This document shows positions 7,576 to 17,532 of a stretch of 32,481 bases of DNA, one piece after another. Both the position numbers and the translations under genes were made by a program. Position 1 is the stretch's first letter. Each line of letters starts with the position of its first letter. A model generated the notes under the pieces. The model was not told where the DNA came from. It worked only from the letters and a program-made list of their open reading frames with translations, and ran no database searches. The DNA comes from an uncultured Marivita sp. Its GTDB lineage: Bacteria > Pseudomonadota > Alphaproteobacteria > Rhodobacterales > Rhodobacteraceae. The stretch is taken from assembly GCA_947503115.1 (NCBI GenBank), contig CANNCS010000038.1, positions 1 to 32,481 on the forward strand, given 5' to 3'.

Positions 7576-10500
7576 AGTATTTTCTATTAAGTCTTGTTGC
7601 GGCAACGTTCTGCTTTGGAATGCCCCTCACCGCAGAGGAAGTTGCCTATCCAAAATATAGCCCGTTACCTTTGTATGCTGCATATCCAGAAGTTGATGAG
7701 GCACGCAGTCAGGTGTCGGTGGAATTTGGTGAAGCATTGCCTGTAATCGAATTAGACAAAAACACGGTCTTGGTCAGGCACCCTAGTCACGGCAGCGTAC
7801 GCCTCAAACGCGCAGATCTTGTGCTTTCCAATGGTGATCAGCATATACTCCCTGGCCCAAATTTTCAATTAAAGGATCGCGCAAGAATCTTATTCTGGGA
7901 TAGTGAGTTGCGCGCCCAAGGATTTTTACAGAATGGTCCATCACCCGAAACATCGCCTTTGCTAAAGGAACTTAACATCTCTGAGAGTATTCCGGCGCTA
8001 CCCGTTTTGGATTTATATCAATTTTCCAATACCTTAAGCGGCGAAGTTCAAATGTCTCAAAGCCTTTTTCCAGTATCTGATGGGTTCCTGAAAAATTTGA
8101 TTTCAAATGAGCAGCAGGAAGTCGAAAAAGTCGAATTGCATCTCATTGTGGATGGAAGTGCCTATGCGCGTGATTTTGCTCAACGCAGACTCAATGCATT
8201 TTCACGACGCGTTGCCACTAGTGATAACCTTCAAGGTATGACTTTCACGCGTACGATCATTTTGGAAAATGGGGAAATTTTTGGACCAGAATCTATTCAA
8301 CTTAGTGGTTTGCGCCAATTATTTCCTCAAGTGGTGACTTCTGAAAATAGTAATGGAGCTCTTGCCCAAGGATTTATCAAAGCTTTAGAAGGATTAGCGC
8401 TTCGGCTTGAAGATCAAGAGTTCTCCAGTAATCCCCAAATCATATTGATTCTACTCGGACCTGCTATTCGAAAGAACATCTTGGATGATCCAGAATTTAA
8501 GGCGGTCACGCGCATTTTTCAGGACAAGGTCCGGGGTAATCGCTTTGGTGTTGTGATTGGCGCAATCACTCCAGAGCCTAGTGATGTGCCACCACTGCTC
8601 TTATCGCAGCTTGGTTTGGGTGTTCCCAACAGTGTGATCGGTTTTGCTGAGCAGATAGATCATTCAATTTTGAATATAGTCGATGAAGTTTCAGCGCTTG
8701 GGTTGCGAACAGACCTCACTGATGAGCGCTGCGTTTTCGGTCAAGGCCAGTCAACACTTTGCCTTGGTAGTCAGGATATGGAAGCTGCTGGACATGTAAT
8801 ATCTGTGCCTGACGTGGCAGCACTCGAATGGATTGCGGTGCCATTGTGGCATATTGTTGACGGCACGACATTTGTTCTTGAGCAAAAACGTATCGTGCCA
8901 ATGCCTGCGCCTTATATGTTGGGCGCTGGAGAGGATAAAGACATATTAATCAATAATTTACGAGAACATATTGAAGTAATGGAGGAAGATCTTGATGGGC
9001 TAAGAGATCTTCAAGCTACACAATCGCGCGAAAGAGCGAAACAAGTTGAGGCTTGGCTTGCTCGTGAAGCTGACCTCAAGGCGTCACTGGATGCTGCCCA
9101 AATGCAACATGACGCGCTGCGTTCTGCATTGGTCGTGGCCAGAGACGATGTGGCGTTTTTGGATGCTCGCCTGAAAGATATTAGTCTGCAGCACCTCAAT
9201 GAGGTAGATAAGCGAACAAAGCTGCAGCAAGACTTGGAAGAGACCTCTGATAAGTTGCGTAAAGCCGAAACTCAAAAACAATCACTCAATGAAATAGTGT
9301 CAGAGCTTGCAGCGGAGAAGGATCGTATCGAACAGCGGGCGTCTGATGTTTTCGAAGAAAACTCGGACCTCGCATCAAGCTTGCAACAGATGAATATCGC
9401 CAACAAAGAACTAAATGAGCTCATCGCAAGGCAGGAAGTGAATGTTGAGAGTGTAAGACAGGCCCTGGACAGGGAGCAAAGTAAGTCAGCGGCCCTCAAT
9501 GAAAAGCTTCAAGCTCTTTCTGGTGAACAGATGATTTTGGCTGCAATGCTTGATGAACGAGATGCTGAAATTCAGGTGCTTGAGGATGAGAAGTCGTCTC
9601 TGGAAGAGAATCTCAAAGACAAAGATGCACAGCTTTCGTTAATTAGCGCCGAGATGGCAGCTGTAAAAAACAATTATAATCTCACACTCACGCATGTAGA
9701 AGAGGCAATTTCTAGGAGTGAAGAGCTCCAACTTCTCATTGATGATTTGAAGACTCAGCTTGAAAAGCTTAAAGCCCAAAACTCAGTTCTCCTAGAGAAT
9801 GAGAAATTATCTTTGGAGAGAACAGCACTGCTCGAGCTACAGCTCTCTAAACTTGAACGAGAAAAGTCAGAGCAAAACAAAATCATAGCTGACCTTCAAG
9901 TGGACAACAAAACACTTGAGGTGATGAATAATAATATGTCGGCTGAAATATTAACTATTGGCAAAGAATTAAATAATAGAGAAATTCAACATTCAGATCT
10001 GGAAGTAAGGCTTGACGAGCTAGTTCACGAATTGGATGAGGTTAGACGTGAAAATTCAGGGCTTCGCGCGTCTATCTCGATAAGTGATGCGCGTGTAGCA
10101 GATTTACAGTCTGAGCGAGATAAGATCCTTAATCTTCTAGAGGATCGCTCTGAGCGCCTACTCCAAACCCAAAATGCGCTTCAAGAAATTGGTGAGCTGA
10201 CTGACATTAATACAACAGGAGAGGACCTCCAAGCTGTTATAGAAAAATATAAAAATACTCTGCTTTCGGCCCAAGAGCAGATTCTCTCTCTAAATAACGT
10301 GAAATATGCGCTTGAAGACGAGTTGAAGATCACGAAGGCGCGTTTGGCGCGTCACATGGCTGATTATGCAGTTGAAAGTGCTCGATCATCATCCGATCTT
10401 GCTCAATCTCGAAATGCCGTCTCTGACTTGGAGGCACGTCTGGCTGAAAACGAGATGGAGCTATTCGAGCTCAAAAAAATAGAAACTTTTTTATCAGACA

Positions 10501-11336
10501 AGCTAGAGAAGCAAAATGAGCAAATTTTGCAGGCTGAAAATATGCTGAGCGCATTGGGCGACAGGCTGGCACTCGAAATGTCGATTGAAAGCCTCTCGGG
10601 CAAGATCAGCTATTATAATGATATTTTAGTTGAGGCGATTGAACAAGGCGTTCAGCTCTCAAATGAAAACGACGTTTTAAAAGCAGAAATTTCTAGAATG
10701 AGAAAGAGTAATGAGTACGCTCAGTTCAAGGAAGATGCGATTATATCTGCTCTTGAGGAAAGTGTTAGAAGCAAAGATGAGAGCATTTTGAAGTTAAAGG
10801 AGAATATAGAAAAATTACAAAATGAAAATGAAGACATGCGTGGACGTATAGAAATTGCGATGGGTGTGGCTGAAGAGAATGTTCAATTGATTTCAGTAAT
10901 TAAAAACGCGGAGCAAGTTTGGATTAATCGAGAGGCAGCTCTTCAAAATGAAATAAGTTTTCTAAGTCAAAAGCTCAGCCGTTTTGAGATAGCAAGTGCT
11001 CGCCCCAGTGCTAGCGACGGAAACATTGAAACTGAGCAGTCGACTGAGCAGGTCGCAGGTAATGAAGTGCCCACTTTCGAGCCAAGCATATCTCTACGGC
11101 CGATAGCGCGGCCACAAAACTTAGCTAAAATTTCCAAAACAGCTTCAATAGCCGCAGAAGCGGTTCGTGATGCTCCGCAAAAGAGATCGTCACCACAAAG
11201 AAGCCCCACACGCGGAAGCTCTGCTAAGGAGACAGCAAAGCCGGACGCCCTTGCTGGCAGTTTGTTTGTGCGGCCATCTAGCGCTCGCGTGGAGGCTAGC
11301 GGTTTTCAAACAAGCGGCGGATTTTTTGGCAATTAA
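7563..11336 (+). CDS. Large exported coiled-coil protein with SH3-like and degenerate VWA-like N-terminus
   Basis: 1257 residues. The start is TTG at 7563 with GGGAG at 7551-7555, inside the end of the previous gene, so translation is probably coupled. Residues 1-24 form a signal peptide (YFLLSLVAATFCFGMPLTA). Residues about 50-92 look like an SH3-type module (VLVRHPSHGSVRLKRADLVL). Residues about 188-380 have an alternating beta/alpha pattern like a VWA domain, but the metal motif reads VDGSAYARDF (D197, S199, Y201) rather than DxSxS, so MIDAS may be broken. From about 450 to 1160 there is almost continuous heptad-rich coiled coil. The last ~100 residues are Pro/Ser/Arg-rich and disordered-looking. 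A coiled coil this long could span the periplasm. Alternatives are a polar scaffold or a filament. Function not known. Confidence 0.7.
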   Translation: MDTIKYFLLSLVAATFCFGMPLTAEEVAYPKYSPLPLYAAYPEVDEARSQVSVEFGEALPVIELDKNTVLVRHPSHGSVRLKRADLVLSNGDQHILPGPNFQLKDRARILFWDSELRAQGFLQNGPSPETSPLLKELNISESIPALPVLDLYQFSNTLSGEVQMSQSLFPVSDGFLKNLISNEQQEVEKVELHLIVDGSAYARDFAQRRLNAFSRRVATSDNLQGMTFTRTIILENGEIFGPESIQLSGLRQLFPQVVTSENSNGALAQGFIKALEGLALRLEDQEFSSNPQIILILLGPAIRKNILDDPEFKAVTRIFQDKVRGNRFGVVIGAITPEPSDVPPLLLSQLGLGVPNSVIGFAEQIDHSILNIVDEVSALGLRTDLTDERCVFGQGQSTLCLGSQDMEAAGHVISVPDVAALEWIAVPLWHIVDGTTFVLEQKRIVPMPAPYMLGAGEDKDILINNLREHIEVMEEDLDGLRDLQATQSRERAKQVEAWLAREADLKASLDAAQMQHDALRSALVVARDDVAFLDARLKDISLQHLNEVDKRTKLQQDLEETSDKLRKAETQKQSLNEIVSELAAEKDRIEQRASDVFEENSDLASSLQQMNIANKELNELIARQEVNVESVRQALDREQSKSAALNEKLQALSGEQMILAAMLDERDAEIQVLEDEKSSLEENLKDKDAQLSLISAEMAAVKNNYNLTLTHVEEAISRSEELQLLIDDLKTQLEKLKAQNSVLLENEKLSLERTALLELQLSKLEREKSEQNKIIADLQVDNKTLEVMNNNMSAEILTIGKELNNREIQHSDLEVRLDELVHELDEVRRENSGLRASISISDARVADLQSERDKILNLLEDRSERLLQTQNALQEIGELTDINTTGEDLQAVIEKYKNTLLSAQEQILSLNNVKYALEDELKITKARLARHMADYAVESARSSSDLAQSRNAVSDLEARLAENEMELFELKKIETFLSDKLEKQNEQILQAENMLSALGDRLALEMSIESLSGKISYYNDILVEAIEQGVQLSNENDVLKAEISRMRKSNEYAQFKEDAIISALEESVRSKDESILKLKENIEKLQNENEDMRGRIEIAMGVAEENVQLISVIKNAEQVWINREAALQNEISFLSQKLSRFEIASARPSASDGNIETEQSTEQVAGNEVPTFEPSISLRPIARPQNLAKISKTASIAAEAVRDAPQKRSSPQRSPTRGSSAKETAKPDALAGSLFVRPSSARVEASGFQTSGGFFGN

Positions 11337-11342
11337 ATTTGC

Positions 11343-13472
11343 TCATGGTCGTGCGAAAATTTTAGCCGGGTCAGTGCGTGCTGCGCTCAAGGCCGGAAAC
11401 AAGGCTGCCGCTAATGTTAAAATTAGCGTTATTGCAAAAAGCTGAGGAGCAAATTCTAGGATAGGATCAAAGAGTACTCCACTTACTCTCGTGGCAGCAC
11501 TGTCAGGAATGCGCGAAAGAAGATCGGCTTGTGCTTCAAATTGAGCTGTTAGCACGTTTATTAGCATGTGAGCAGCTCCGAGTCCCAGTATTATCGCAAA
11601 GCATGTTAGAATGACGATGCCGAGTAATTCGATGCAAAGCAGATCGCCTCTGCGCATTCCCAAGACGCGGCACAGGGCTAGTTCGTTTTCTCTCAGTTTT
11701 GCAGATATATAAATGGTACTAATCAAGACTAAGCTGACGACGGTCCCCAAGAGAAACAATACGGGAATGAAAATTTGCACTGCTGCTTGTTTTAAGTCTA
11801 AAATCCAAAGATAGTCCCAAATTTCAGCTTCAGGTCTATATCCGAAGTTAACAAGTTCAGTCAACGTAGGAAGCACAGCATCAATATTTTGAACGTGGAT
11901 ATGTAGCATGTCCTGCCATTGCCAATCTGTCAAATAAGTCAGGTCTGCGTTTTTCTCCCAGGTCGCATTTGAAGAGTTAATGGGAAGGGTTAATAATCCT
12001 GTACGATCTCGTTTAATAGTGTCTGCTGCGAGTAAGAGTGTATTTGCGACATAGAATTCTCGCGTTCCCTCACCTGTTAAAATAACTCCAGAAACTGACA
12101 GTGTTAAAATTTCTTCGCCAGTCTGTTGCCCTGCACGGTTAAACCTTGGAATAGAGGTAAGCACTTTCTGCCCAAGCATTTCTTGCCAGTTTATCTTGTT
12201 CGAACTGTTTTCGATTTTGAAGGTTTCTGTTAGAAATGCTGGCGTTGCAATTATGTTAAAGTCACTTTCGTCAAATGCACTTGCGCTGCCAGCAATAAAT
12301 TTAAAATTTTGTAGCTCGATATCATTTTTATGTAAGCCTATTGTTTGAAAGGGCCGTTTTGTACCCTCACTGTCAACAATGGAAAAACTAGTGCTCCGCC
12401 TGGGTATGACCGCTTGAACACTTGGCAGCATCTGAATTTTATCTGTGAGTGGAAATCGATCATCTGCGCTTAAGTCAATATTCCGCGGTCGAACAATAAC
12501 TCTGGTCAGGCGTGACCCATCTGCAATTGCACTTTCAATGACCGTGTCAATGCCGCCTAGCAGTGAGACAAAAATAGCAACCTGACAAATTCCAGCTACC
12601 AATGAAACTAGTGTGAGTATGCTGAGAAGTGGCCTTCTTAATAGACTAATACTGGCTTCTTGTATGAGTAGACGCCAGTTGAGTTTTGGTGCCCAAGATT
12701 GCCAAATTGATGCTGCGGAGTCACTGGACTTATTATGGGTGTCCGAAGGTGTGAGGGCTTGTTTGGGAGCCAACGTCGGGTTTGAAGCAAGCGCCACAAG
12801 GCGACCTTTGTCTAGTTCTAACTGATCTCCGTGATCAAAGAATATGGGGTCATGGCTCACCACGATCACTGTTGCGCCTTGTTCATTTGCTGCCAAGAGT
12901 TTCTCGACAATATGTTTGCGCGATGCGGCATCCAGACTTGCTGTGGGCTCATCTGCCAAGATCAGCTTGGGCTTGGTTATCATTGCACGAGCAAGTGCAG
13001 CACGCTGCCGTTGTCCTCCAGAAGCTTGTGATGGCCGAATTGCCAAAATATTTTTTGATATTTCTGATGTACGGAAGACGAGTTGACTAACATGTTTAAG
13101 GGCTTTGTCATTTTCGCTATTGGGGCTGCCTCGAAGCTTTAAAGGTAGCGCTATATTTTCACCAATACTTCGATGACTCAGGAAGCGTCCCTCCTGGAAT
13201 ACAAAACCTATTGCCTCACTGCGAATTTGGTCTCGGAAACTGGGCGACGAATTTGAAATATCGCTCATTTCATATTTAAATGAACCAGAAAATTCGTGAT
13301 CTAAAAGGCCAAGAATTCTTAATAGTGTTGTTTTTCCAGCTCCACTTGAGCCCCGGATCACTGTGAAGCTTCCTTCTTGTATGTCTAGGGATATGTCCTT
13401 GAGGATGGATATTTCATTTAATCCATCTTTAAAGACACGGCTCAGGTTTCTTATTTCTAGAAGATTATTCAC
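11343..13472 (-). CDS. MacB/FtsEX-like ABC transporter, ATPase fused to permease
   Basis: 709 residues. The N-terminal ATPase has Walker [14 protein letters not shown] (K47), signature [15 protein letters not shown] and Walker [13 protein letters not shown], as in the LolD/MacB/FtsE class. The permease part has one membrane helix at about 290, a large extracytoplasmic domain, then three helices at the C-terminus (ending [17 protein letters not shown]), the MacB-type four-helix topology. Such transporters are mechanotransmitters acting on periplasmic partners rather than bulk importers. The start is GTG at 13472-13470; an in-frame stop lies just upstream and no good Shine-Dalgarno is seen. It lies 73 bp downstream of the VWA gene, so the two probably share a transcript. 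Its stop is 6 bp from the stop of the convergent coiled-coil gene. The substrate or partner is unknown; the neighbouring exported proteins are the obvious candidates. Confidence 0.85.
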   Translation of the reverse strand: MNNLLEIRNLSRVFKDGLNEISILKDISLDIQEGSFTVIRGSSGAGKTTLLRILGLLDHEFSGSFKYEMSDISNSSPSFRDQIRSEAIGFVFQEGRFLSHRSIGENIALPLKLRGSPNSENDKALKHVSQLVFRTSEISKNILAIRPSQASGGQRQRAALARAMITKPKLILADEPTASLDAASRKHIVEKLLAANEQGATVIVVSHDPIFFDHGDQLELDKGRLVALASNPTLAPKQALTPSDTHNKSSDSAASIWQSWAPKLNWRLLIQEASISLLRRPLLSILTLVSLVAGICQVAIFVSLLGGIDTVIESAIADGSRLTRVIVRPRNIDLSADDRFPLTDKIQMLPSVQAVIPRRSTSFSIVDSEGTKRPFQTIGLHKNDIELQNFKFIAGSASAFDESDFNIIATPAFLTETFKIENSSNKINWQEMLGQKVLTSIPRFNRAGQQTGEEILTLSVSGVILTGEGTREFYVANTLLLAADTIKRDRTGLLTLPINSSNATWEKNADLTYLTDWQWQDMLHIHVQNIDAVLPTLTELVNFGYRPEAEIWDYLWILDLKQAAVQIFIPVLFLLGTVVSLVLISTIYISAKLRENELALCRVLGMRRGDLLCIELLGIVILTCFAIILGLGAAHMLINVLTAQFEAQADLLSRIPDSAATRVSGVLFDPILEFAPQLFAITLILTLAAALFPALSAARTDPAKIFARP

Positions 13473-13545
13473 TTTTTGCGATCATTTGAATGTGTTTAGC
13501 ACATATTTGCTCTAGGATTTAAACTGGAATGGGTCGAGCTAGTGT

Positions 13546-15393
13546 TCACGGAAGAGCGGAAACTGGCATCCAGACCCACGGATTACTGTCTAATTCTTCG
13601 AGGTTGGCATTTAGGAACATGTCCAAGCCTTGAGCTGCTTCTTGAAGGCGACGCCCGAAACTTGCCCGTTCGGAGGGCGTTAATGCGTCTAGAAATTCGA
13701 GGTTGAATTCGAGTAGGCCAGAACGAAATTGAATTCCGAGCTGTCTCTGCAGAGTCTGCGCAATTGTTTCATTTGGGCTGACATCTTCTCCAGAAATTGC
13801 TGCGAGTGATTGTTGGACAGATCTGCGCATACTCTCACTGTCGACACCTGTAACGGCGAGGACGGACATGAGATTGATGAGTTCTAGAAGTGTCTTTTTA
13901 TCTATTCGAATTTGGGGAACAAGAAGGTCGCCAGTATCCATCATGTATCCTGGCTGCACAAGGATGCCATCATCTCCTAAATCAATATTGAACTTCACGC
14001 CTGCCTCTCGCAAGCGCTGCAGCTTTTCCCCGTCCACGACCTGCAGAGGTACAATTGCAGTGTCTCCTTCCGTCAATATCTGCTCAGCGATGGCGCGGCC
14101 TTCAGCGATGTCAGCGATGGCTCGCGTTTGTAGCTGCCGTGATAGTGCGTCCGCAATTTCCGCCTCGTTTAAGCCATCTTCCCAACGAATAAACACACCT
14201 TCGGTTTCTCGCGCCAATGTGCCGAGGACTTGATCCAGATATTGACCTCTGCTGGGACCGGCTTGGACCGTAATGATTGGAATGCCTTCGTCAAAAAGAC
14301 TGCGTGCTACCCCAATCGTGTCAAGTCCGGTTGGAACATTGTCTGTTGGATCAACATTGCCGATGGTGCTCGCCTTTGCATCATCATTCAGTATGGCTAC
14401 AACAATTTTTCGACCCGCATCCTCAGGCCAGTCATACAAATGAGCGGCAAAGTATGTCGCATCCAAAACCGGCTCAGCATCGTCTCCACCGCCATACATA
14501 TTTTCAGAGGCGGCTATCAAAATTTCTACTGCTTGCGAGACTGGAAGTGGAGGTGTCGTTTCTAACGGTACCGCATCATCAACATCTCGATAGAAGACAA
14601 AACCAAGGTTAAGTACTTCGAGTATATCATCTGGAAGTTTTGCAAACGAAGCCTTTAAGCTTTCGGCAACCGATCGCGCAAAGCTCTCCATGGAACCGGT
14701 TGCATCAAAAGCGATAACGATTGTCGCAGAGGTTAACGCGCGTGTCGCGCGTTCCAGATCTGTCTCTTCAAAAACCACCGCGTCAGTTGGGCTAAGTGCC
14801 GCTGGCAGTAGGACCTCAAAGACGCGTCTGGGCGTTCTGCCAAGAAGTAGTGCCTCGTCAGAAGATAAAACAGGATAAGGCCGAGCATCCTGAGTTCTCC
14901 GCAGGGTTTCTTCTATATTTTCGCGGAAGCTAGGAGGATGCGCTGTTGCATCTCCTGATGTCATATAGCCTTGCACTGCGGTCTTGTTATCCCAAGCTAC
15001 TATCTCAGGACGGTCACCAAGGAAGGCAAGGTCAGAAAATGCCAATGCCTCACGCGTGGGCCAGTCAAAAACCTGATCTTTTCGAACAAACCCTGTTAGC
15101 CCTGTTTCCGCCTCTGAAACACTTAATGCCTCCAAATCAGAAAGCCTCAAATGTGTTTCAGTTTCACATATTACAAAGTATGGCTGCAATAATTCTAATT
15201 GAAATACTTCTCGGATTTCATCTGCATCTTCATATGCCATGATTTTATCTGATCCGGCTACAATTTTTTTTATGAAACCATCGTCGGTTCTGCTCATTTC
15301 AGTGGCTGTGCAGGCAAAGGCTGTGTTGCCTATGATAGCCATCATCCCTGTGACTATGCTTTTCCAGAAAAACGTCGCGTATCGGGCTTTCAT
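13546..15393 (-). CDS. Exported von Willebrand factor A (VWA) domain protein
   Basis: 615 residues. A signal peptide precedes about residue 27 (SIVTGMMAIIGNTAFA), followed directly by Cys28; the preceding residues are not a good lipobox. An SH3-like segment lies near 95-115 (TGLTGFVRKDQVFDWPTRE). The VWA domain covers about 222-420 with an intact metal site, FDATGSM (D230, T232, S234), and the downstream GGGDDAEP and AILNDD acidic positions. The C-terminal third is helical and unassigned. VWA domains bind protein ligands through Mg2+ and act as assembly or adhesion modules. The gene lies upstream of the MacB-like transporter on the same strand and is oriented toward the SecA-like operon. The SH3-then-VWA order resembles that of the coiled-coil protein at 7563. 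ATG at 15393 is supported by the signal peptide, with a weak ribosome-binding site. Confidence 0.78.
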   Translation of the reverse strand: MKARYATFFWKSIVTGMMAIIGNTAFACTATEMSRTDDGFIKKIVAGSDKIMAYEDADEIREVFQLELLQPYFVICETETHLRLSDLEALSVSEAETGLTGFVRKDQVFDWPTREALAFSDLAFLGDRPEIVAWDNKTAVQGYMTSGDATAHPPSFRENIEETLRRTQDARPYPVLSSDEALLLGRTPRRVFEVLLPAALSPTDAVVFEETDLERATRALTSATIVIAFDATGSMESFARSVAESLKASFAKLPDDILEVLNLGFVFYRDVDDAVPLETTPPLPVSQAVEILIAASENMYGGGDDAEPVLDATYFAAHLYDWPEDAGRKIVVAILNDDAKASTIGNVDPTDNVPTGLDTIGVARSLFDEGIPIITVQAGPSRGQYLDQVLGTLARETEGVFIRWEDGLNEAEIADALSRQLQTRAIADIAEGRAIAEQILTEGDTAIVPLQVVDGEKLQRLREAGVKFNIDLGDDGILVQPGYMMDTGDLLVPQIRIDKKTLLELINLMSVLAVTGVDSESMRRSVQQSLAAISGEDVSPNETIAQTLQRQLGIQFRSGLLEFNLEFLDALTPSERASFGRRLQEAAQGLDMFLNANLEELDSNPWVWMPVSALP

Positions 15394-15766
15394 GAGGGGT
15401 GACCAACTTTAAGGAGTGAAGTAAGAACGCTCTATGTGTGCTGACGAAGCATTCCATGGGACAAGGGTGTATGACAAGACTCTAAGCGTCTTGGAGTGCA
15501 GCAATTTGCATCAGCAAGAAGCTGTCATCGAACGCCGATGCTTCGTGGTATGGTATGTGCGTGGTTAAATGTCGCTACAATGCATGTATCTTGATAATAA
15601 AATAAATTGCAGTAAACATAACTTCAATAAATTTTTGGGGCTGAATGTTGTAAGTATTTTGGATCAATAAGTTTGGCACTGAGCTAAAACGCCCTAGAAT
15701 AATATATTTAAATAAATATGAACTAATTTCTGTTCTGCAAGGCCTTGGTGTATGGTGAGGAATACT
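15394..15766. other. Divergent intergenic region, 373 bp
   Basis: Lies between the divergently transcribed VWA gene and the broken diguanylate cyclase gene. The right half (about 15590-15720) is strongly AT-rich. No open frame of note and no RNA gene is visible. It must carry the promoter of the VWA/ABC pair on the minus strand, but no clear box was found for it. A plus-strand promoter candidate is listed separately. Confidence 0.5.
15673..15700 (+). promoter_or_regulatory. Candidate sigma70 promoter for the diguanylate cyclase pseudogene
   Basis: TTGGCA (15673-15678) and TAGAAT (15695-15700) each match five of six consensus bases and are 16 bp apart, in an AT-rich stretch. The ATG of the broken cyclase gene is about 67 bp downstream. 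The boxes are seen directly; activity is inferred. Confidence 0.4.
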
Positions 15767-17451
15767 ATGAGCAAAATTGAGCGAAAATTCCCAACACTTG
15801 TACTGGCTTTTGTGTCGTGCACATTAGTAATAGGTATCTATTTTTTTTAATCTTGTCACAGACGGGGTTATTAGAAATTTGGGCCAAAAAATGGCTGAAA
15901 ATCAAGTGCGGTATAATTCTAGTAGATTGCTGCAGCCAATTGAGAGAGAAATAGCTTTAGTTGATCAAATGGCTTCTTCTCCAACGTTGATTGCGTGGGC
16001 GCAGAATCCTGAGGATAAAGAACTGTAACGTAAGGCAATGATTGAACTGGAAAGCTTTAGAAAAATTTTACAGCTAAAAGCTATTTTATAGCTTTAACCG
16101 ATAATCAAGCGTATTACTATAATAATAGTTCTGGAGATTACACAGGTAATGAATTCCAATATATTTTGAGAGAAGGTCGTCCCGCGGATCAATGGTTTTT
16201 CAGCTTGGTGGATGGTGGCCTAGATTTACATCTCAATGTGAATCCAGATGTGGAGTTGGGCGTAACAAAGCTATGGATTGACGTTCTTATGCGAAATGTT
16301 GACGGTCAGGTGTTGGCGGTTCTTGGCACTGGACTCCTGCTTGATGACGTCATTAAAAATATACTTGCTCCGTCTCAAGATGGCGTTACGAGTATGTTCG
16401 TTGATCAAGATGGTGCGATACAATTATATCAAGACAATCGTGTAATTGACTTTGGTAGTATTACGAAGTCTCAAGATCAAAAGCGTACGCTTGACCTTAT
16501 TGTTGACCTGCCTGAAGAGGGCGCAAGGTTAATAGCCTTATTGCGATCAGTGCAGGTGAGTCCAGAACTCCAAGGAAACATTATGACCGAATATGTTCGG
16601 GTTTCAGGAGAGCGGCACTTGGTTGCTGTGGCATACTTGCCATCTATTGGTTGGTTTGATGTTACATTTTTGAATTTATCAACAGTTTTGCCACGAGATC
16701 GTTTTTGGCTTCTCAGCTTTATTTTTTATGTTTCTTCGGGTTTGTTATTTTAATTGTGCACTATTTAATAAATTGAGAAATTGTACGACCAATCTCTATA
16801 TTGTCGTCTACGTTACAAAATTTCGCAAAAGGCAAGACGCAGTTGGACACGCTTCAAGAGCAACACAAAGGAGAGCTCGGGGAAATCTTTGATCAATTTA
16901 AAAAAATGGCAGATTTAGTTTCTGATAATACGGCGCGATTAGAGGCGATGGTGGAGGAACGAACAAAAAAACTAGAGGCTATGGCAAAGGTAGACAGCTT
17001 GACTGGACTACTAAATCGGAATGCTATGACGCCGATCCTTAAAAAAGAGGCTGATCGGTGTTCCAGATTGCATCTCTCATTTGGATTAATCTGGATTGAT
17101 ATTGATAATTTTAAACATGTGAATGACACATATGGACATGCATGTGGGGACGAATTGCTGTCAGAGCTTGCCACACAATTGAAGAAAGATTTGCGTACTT
17201 ATGACTATGCCGCTCGGTGGGGTGGAGATGAATTTATAGTTCTTCTATCACCAGCTGATGAGGAGCAAGTAAGTCGAGTTTCGAAACGCCTTTGCTTGTC
17301 AATTGGAGAAAATCCGTTGTTCGAGCGATACTCAACGACTGTTAGTACGGGGTGGGCTCTGTCTAATGGTGAGGAGTCGTTTGAAGATGTGCTTGCACTT
17401 GCCGACCAAGCTCTTTACCAGACAAAAAGACAATCAAAAAGTTTTATATAG
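15767..17451 (+). pseudogene. Broken membrane diguanylate cyclase (Cache-like sensor, HAMP-like linker, GGDEF)
   Basis: Joining three frames gives one protein of about 560 residues. It has an N-terminal membrane helix (LVLAFVSCTLVIGIYFF), an extracytoplasmic Cache-like sensor (for example TAKSYFIALTDNQAYYYNNS), a second membrane segment near 16700-16770, a HAMP-like linker and a GGDEF domain. The catalytic motif RWGGDEF and the inhibitory I-site RTYD, five residues before it, are intact. Lesions: a frame change in the T-run 15841-15848, an in-frame TAA at 16026-16028, a frame change in the A-run 16060-16065, a frame change near 16735-16750, and an in-frame TGA at 16774-16776. The two longest surviving pieces are 16166-16753 and 16801-17451. 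The latter could still be translated as a soluble GGDEF domain if it has a start, but no ribosome-binding site is evident. Otherwise a decaying c-di-GMP synthase. Confidence 0.85.
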
Positions 17452-17532
17452 TTAACTCTTTTAGGTCACTATTTTTTTAAATCTGAATAATTTTAGGACA
17501 AGAAGTCGGAAAGTTGTAATTGATTCATGCCT

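Noticed and set aside
13473..13500. Tiny frame ATG-ATC-GCA-AAA-AGT-GAA-TAA overlapping the ABC transporter start, as a leader peptide
   Set aside because: It lacks a ribosome-binding site and any attenuator-like hairpin, so chance is the simpler reading.
15767..17451. Interpretation of the broken cyclase as sequencing error
   Set aside because: Five separate lesions in one gene while flanking genes of the same length are intact makes true decay more likely, although two of the frame changes are in homopolymer runs and error is not fully excluded.
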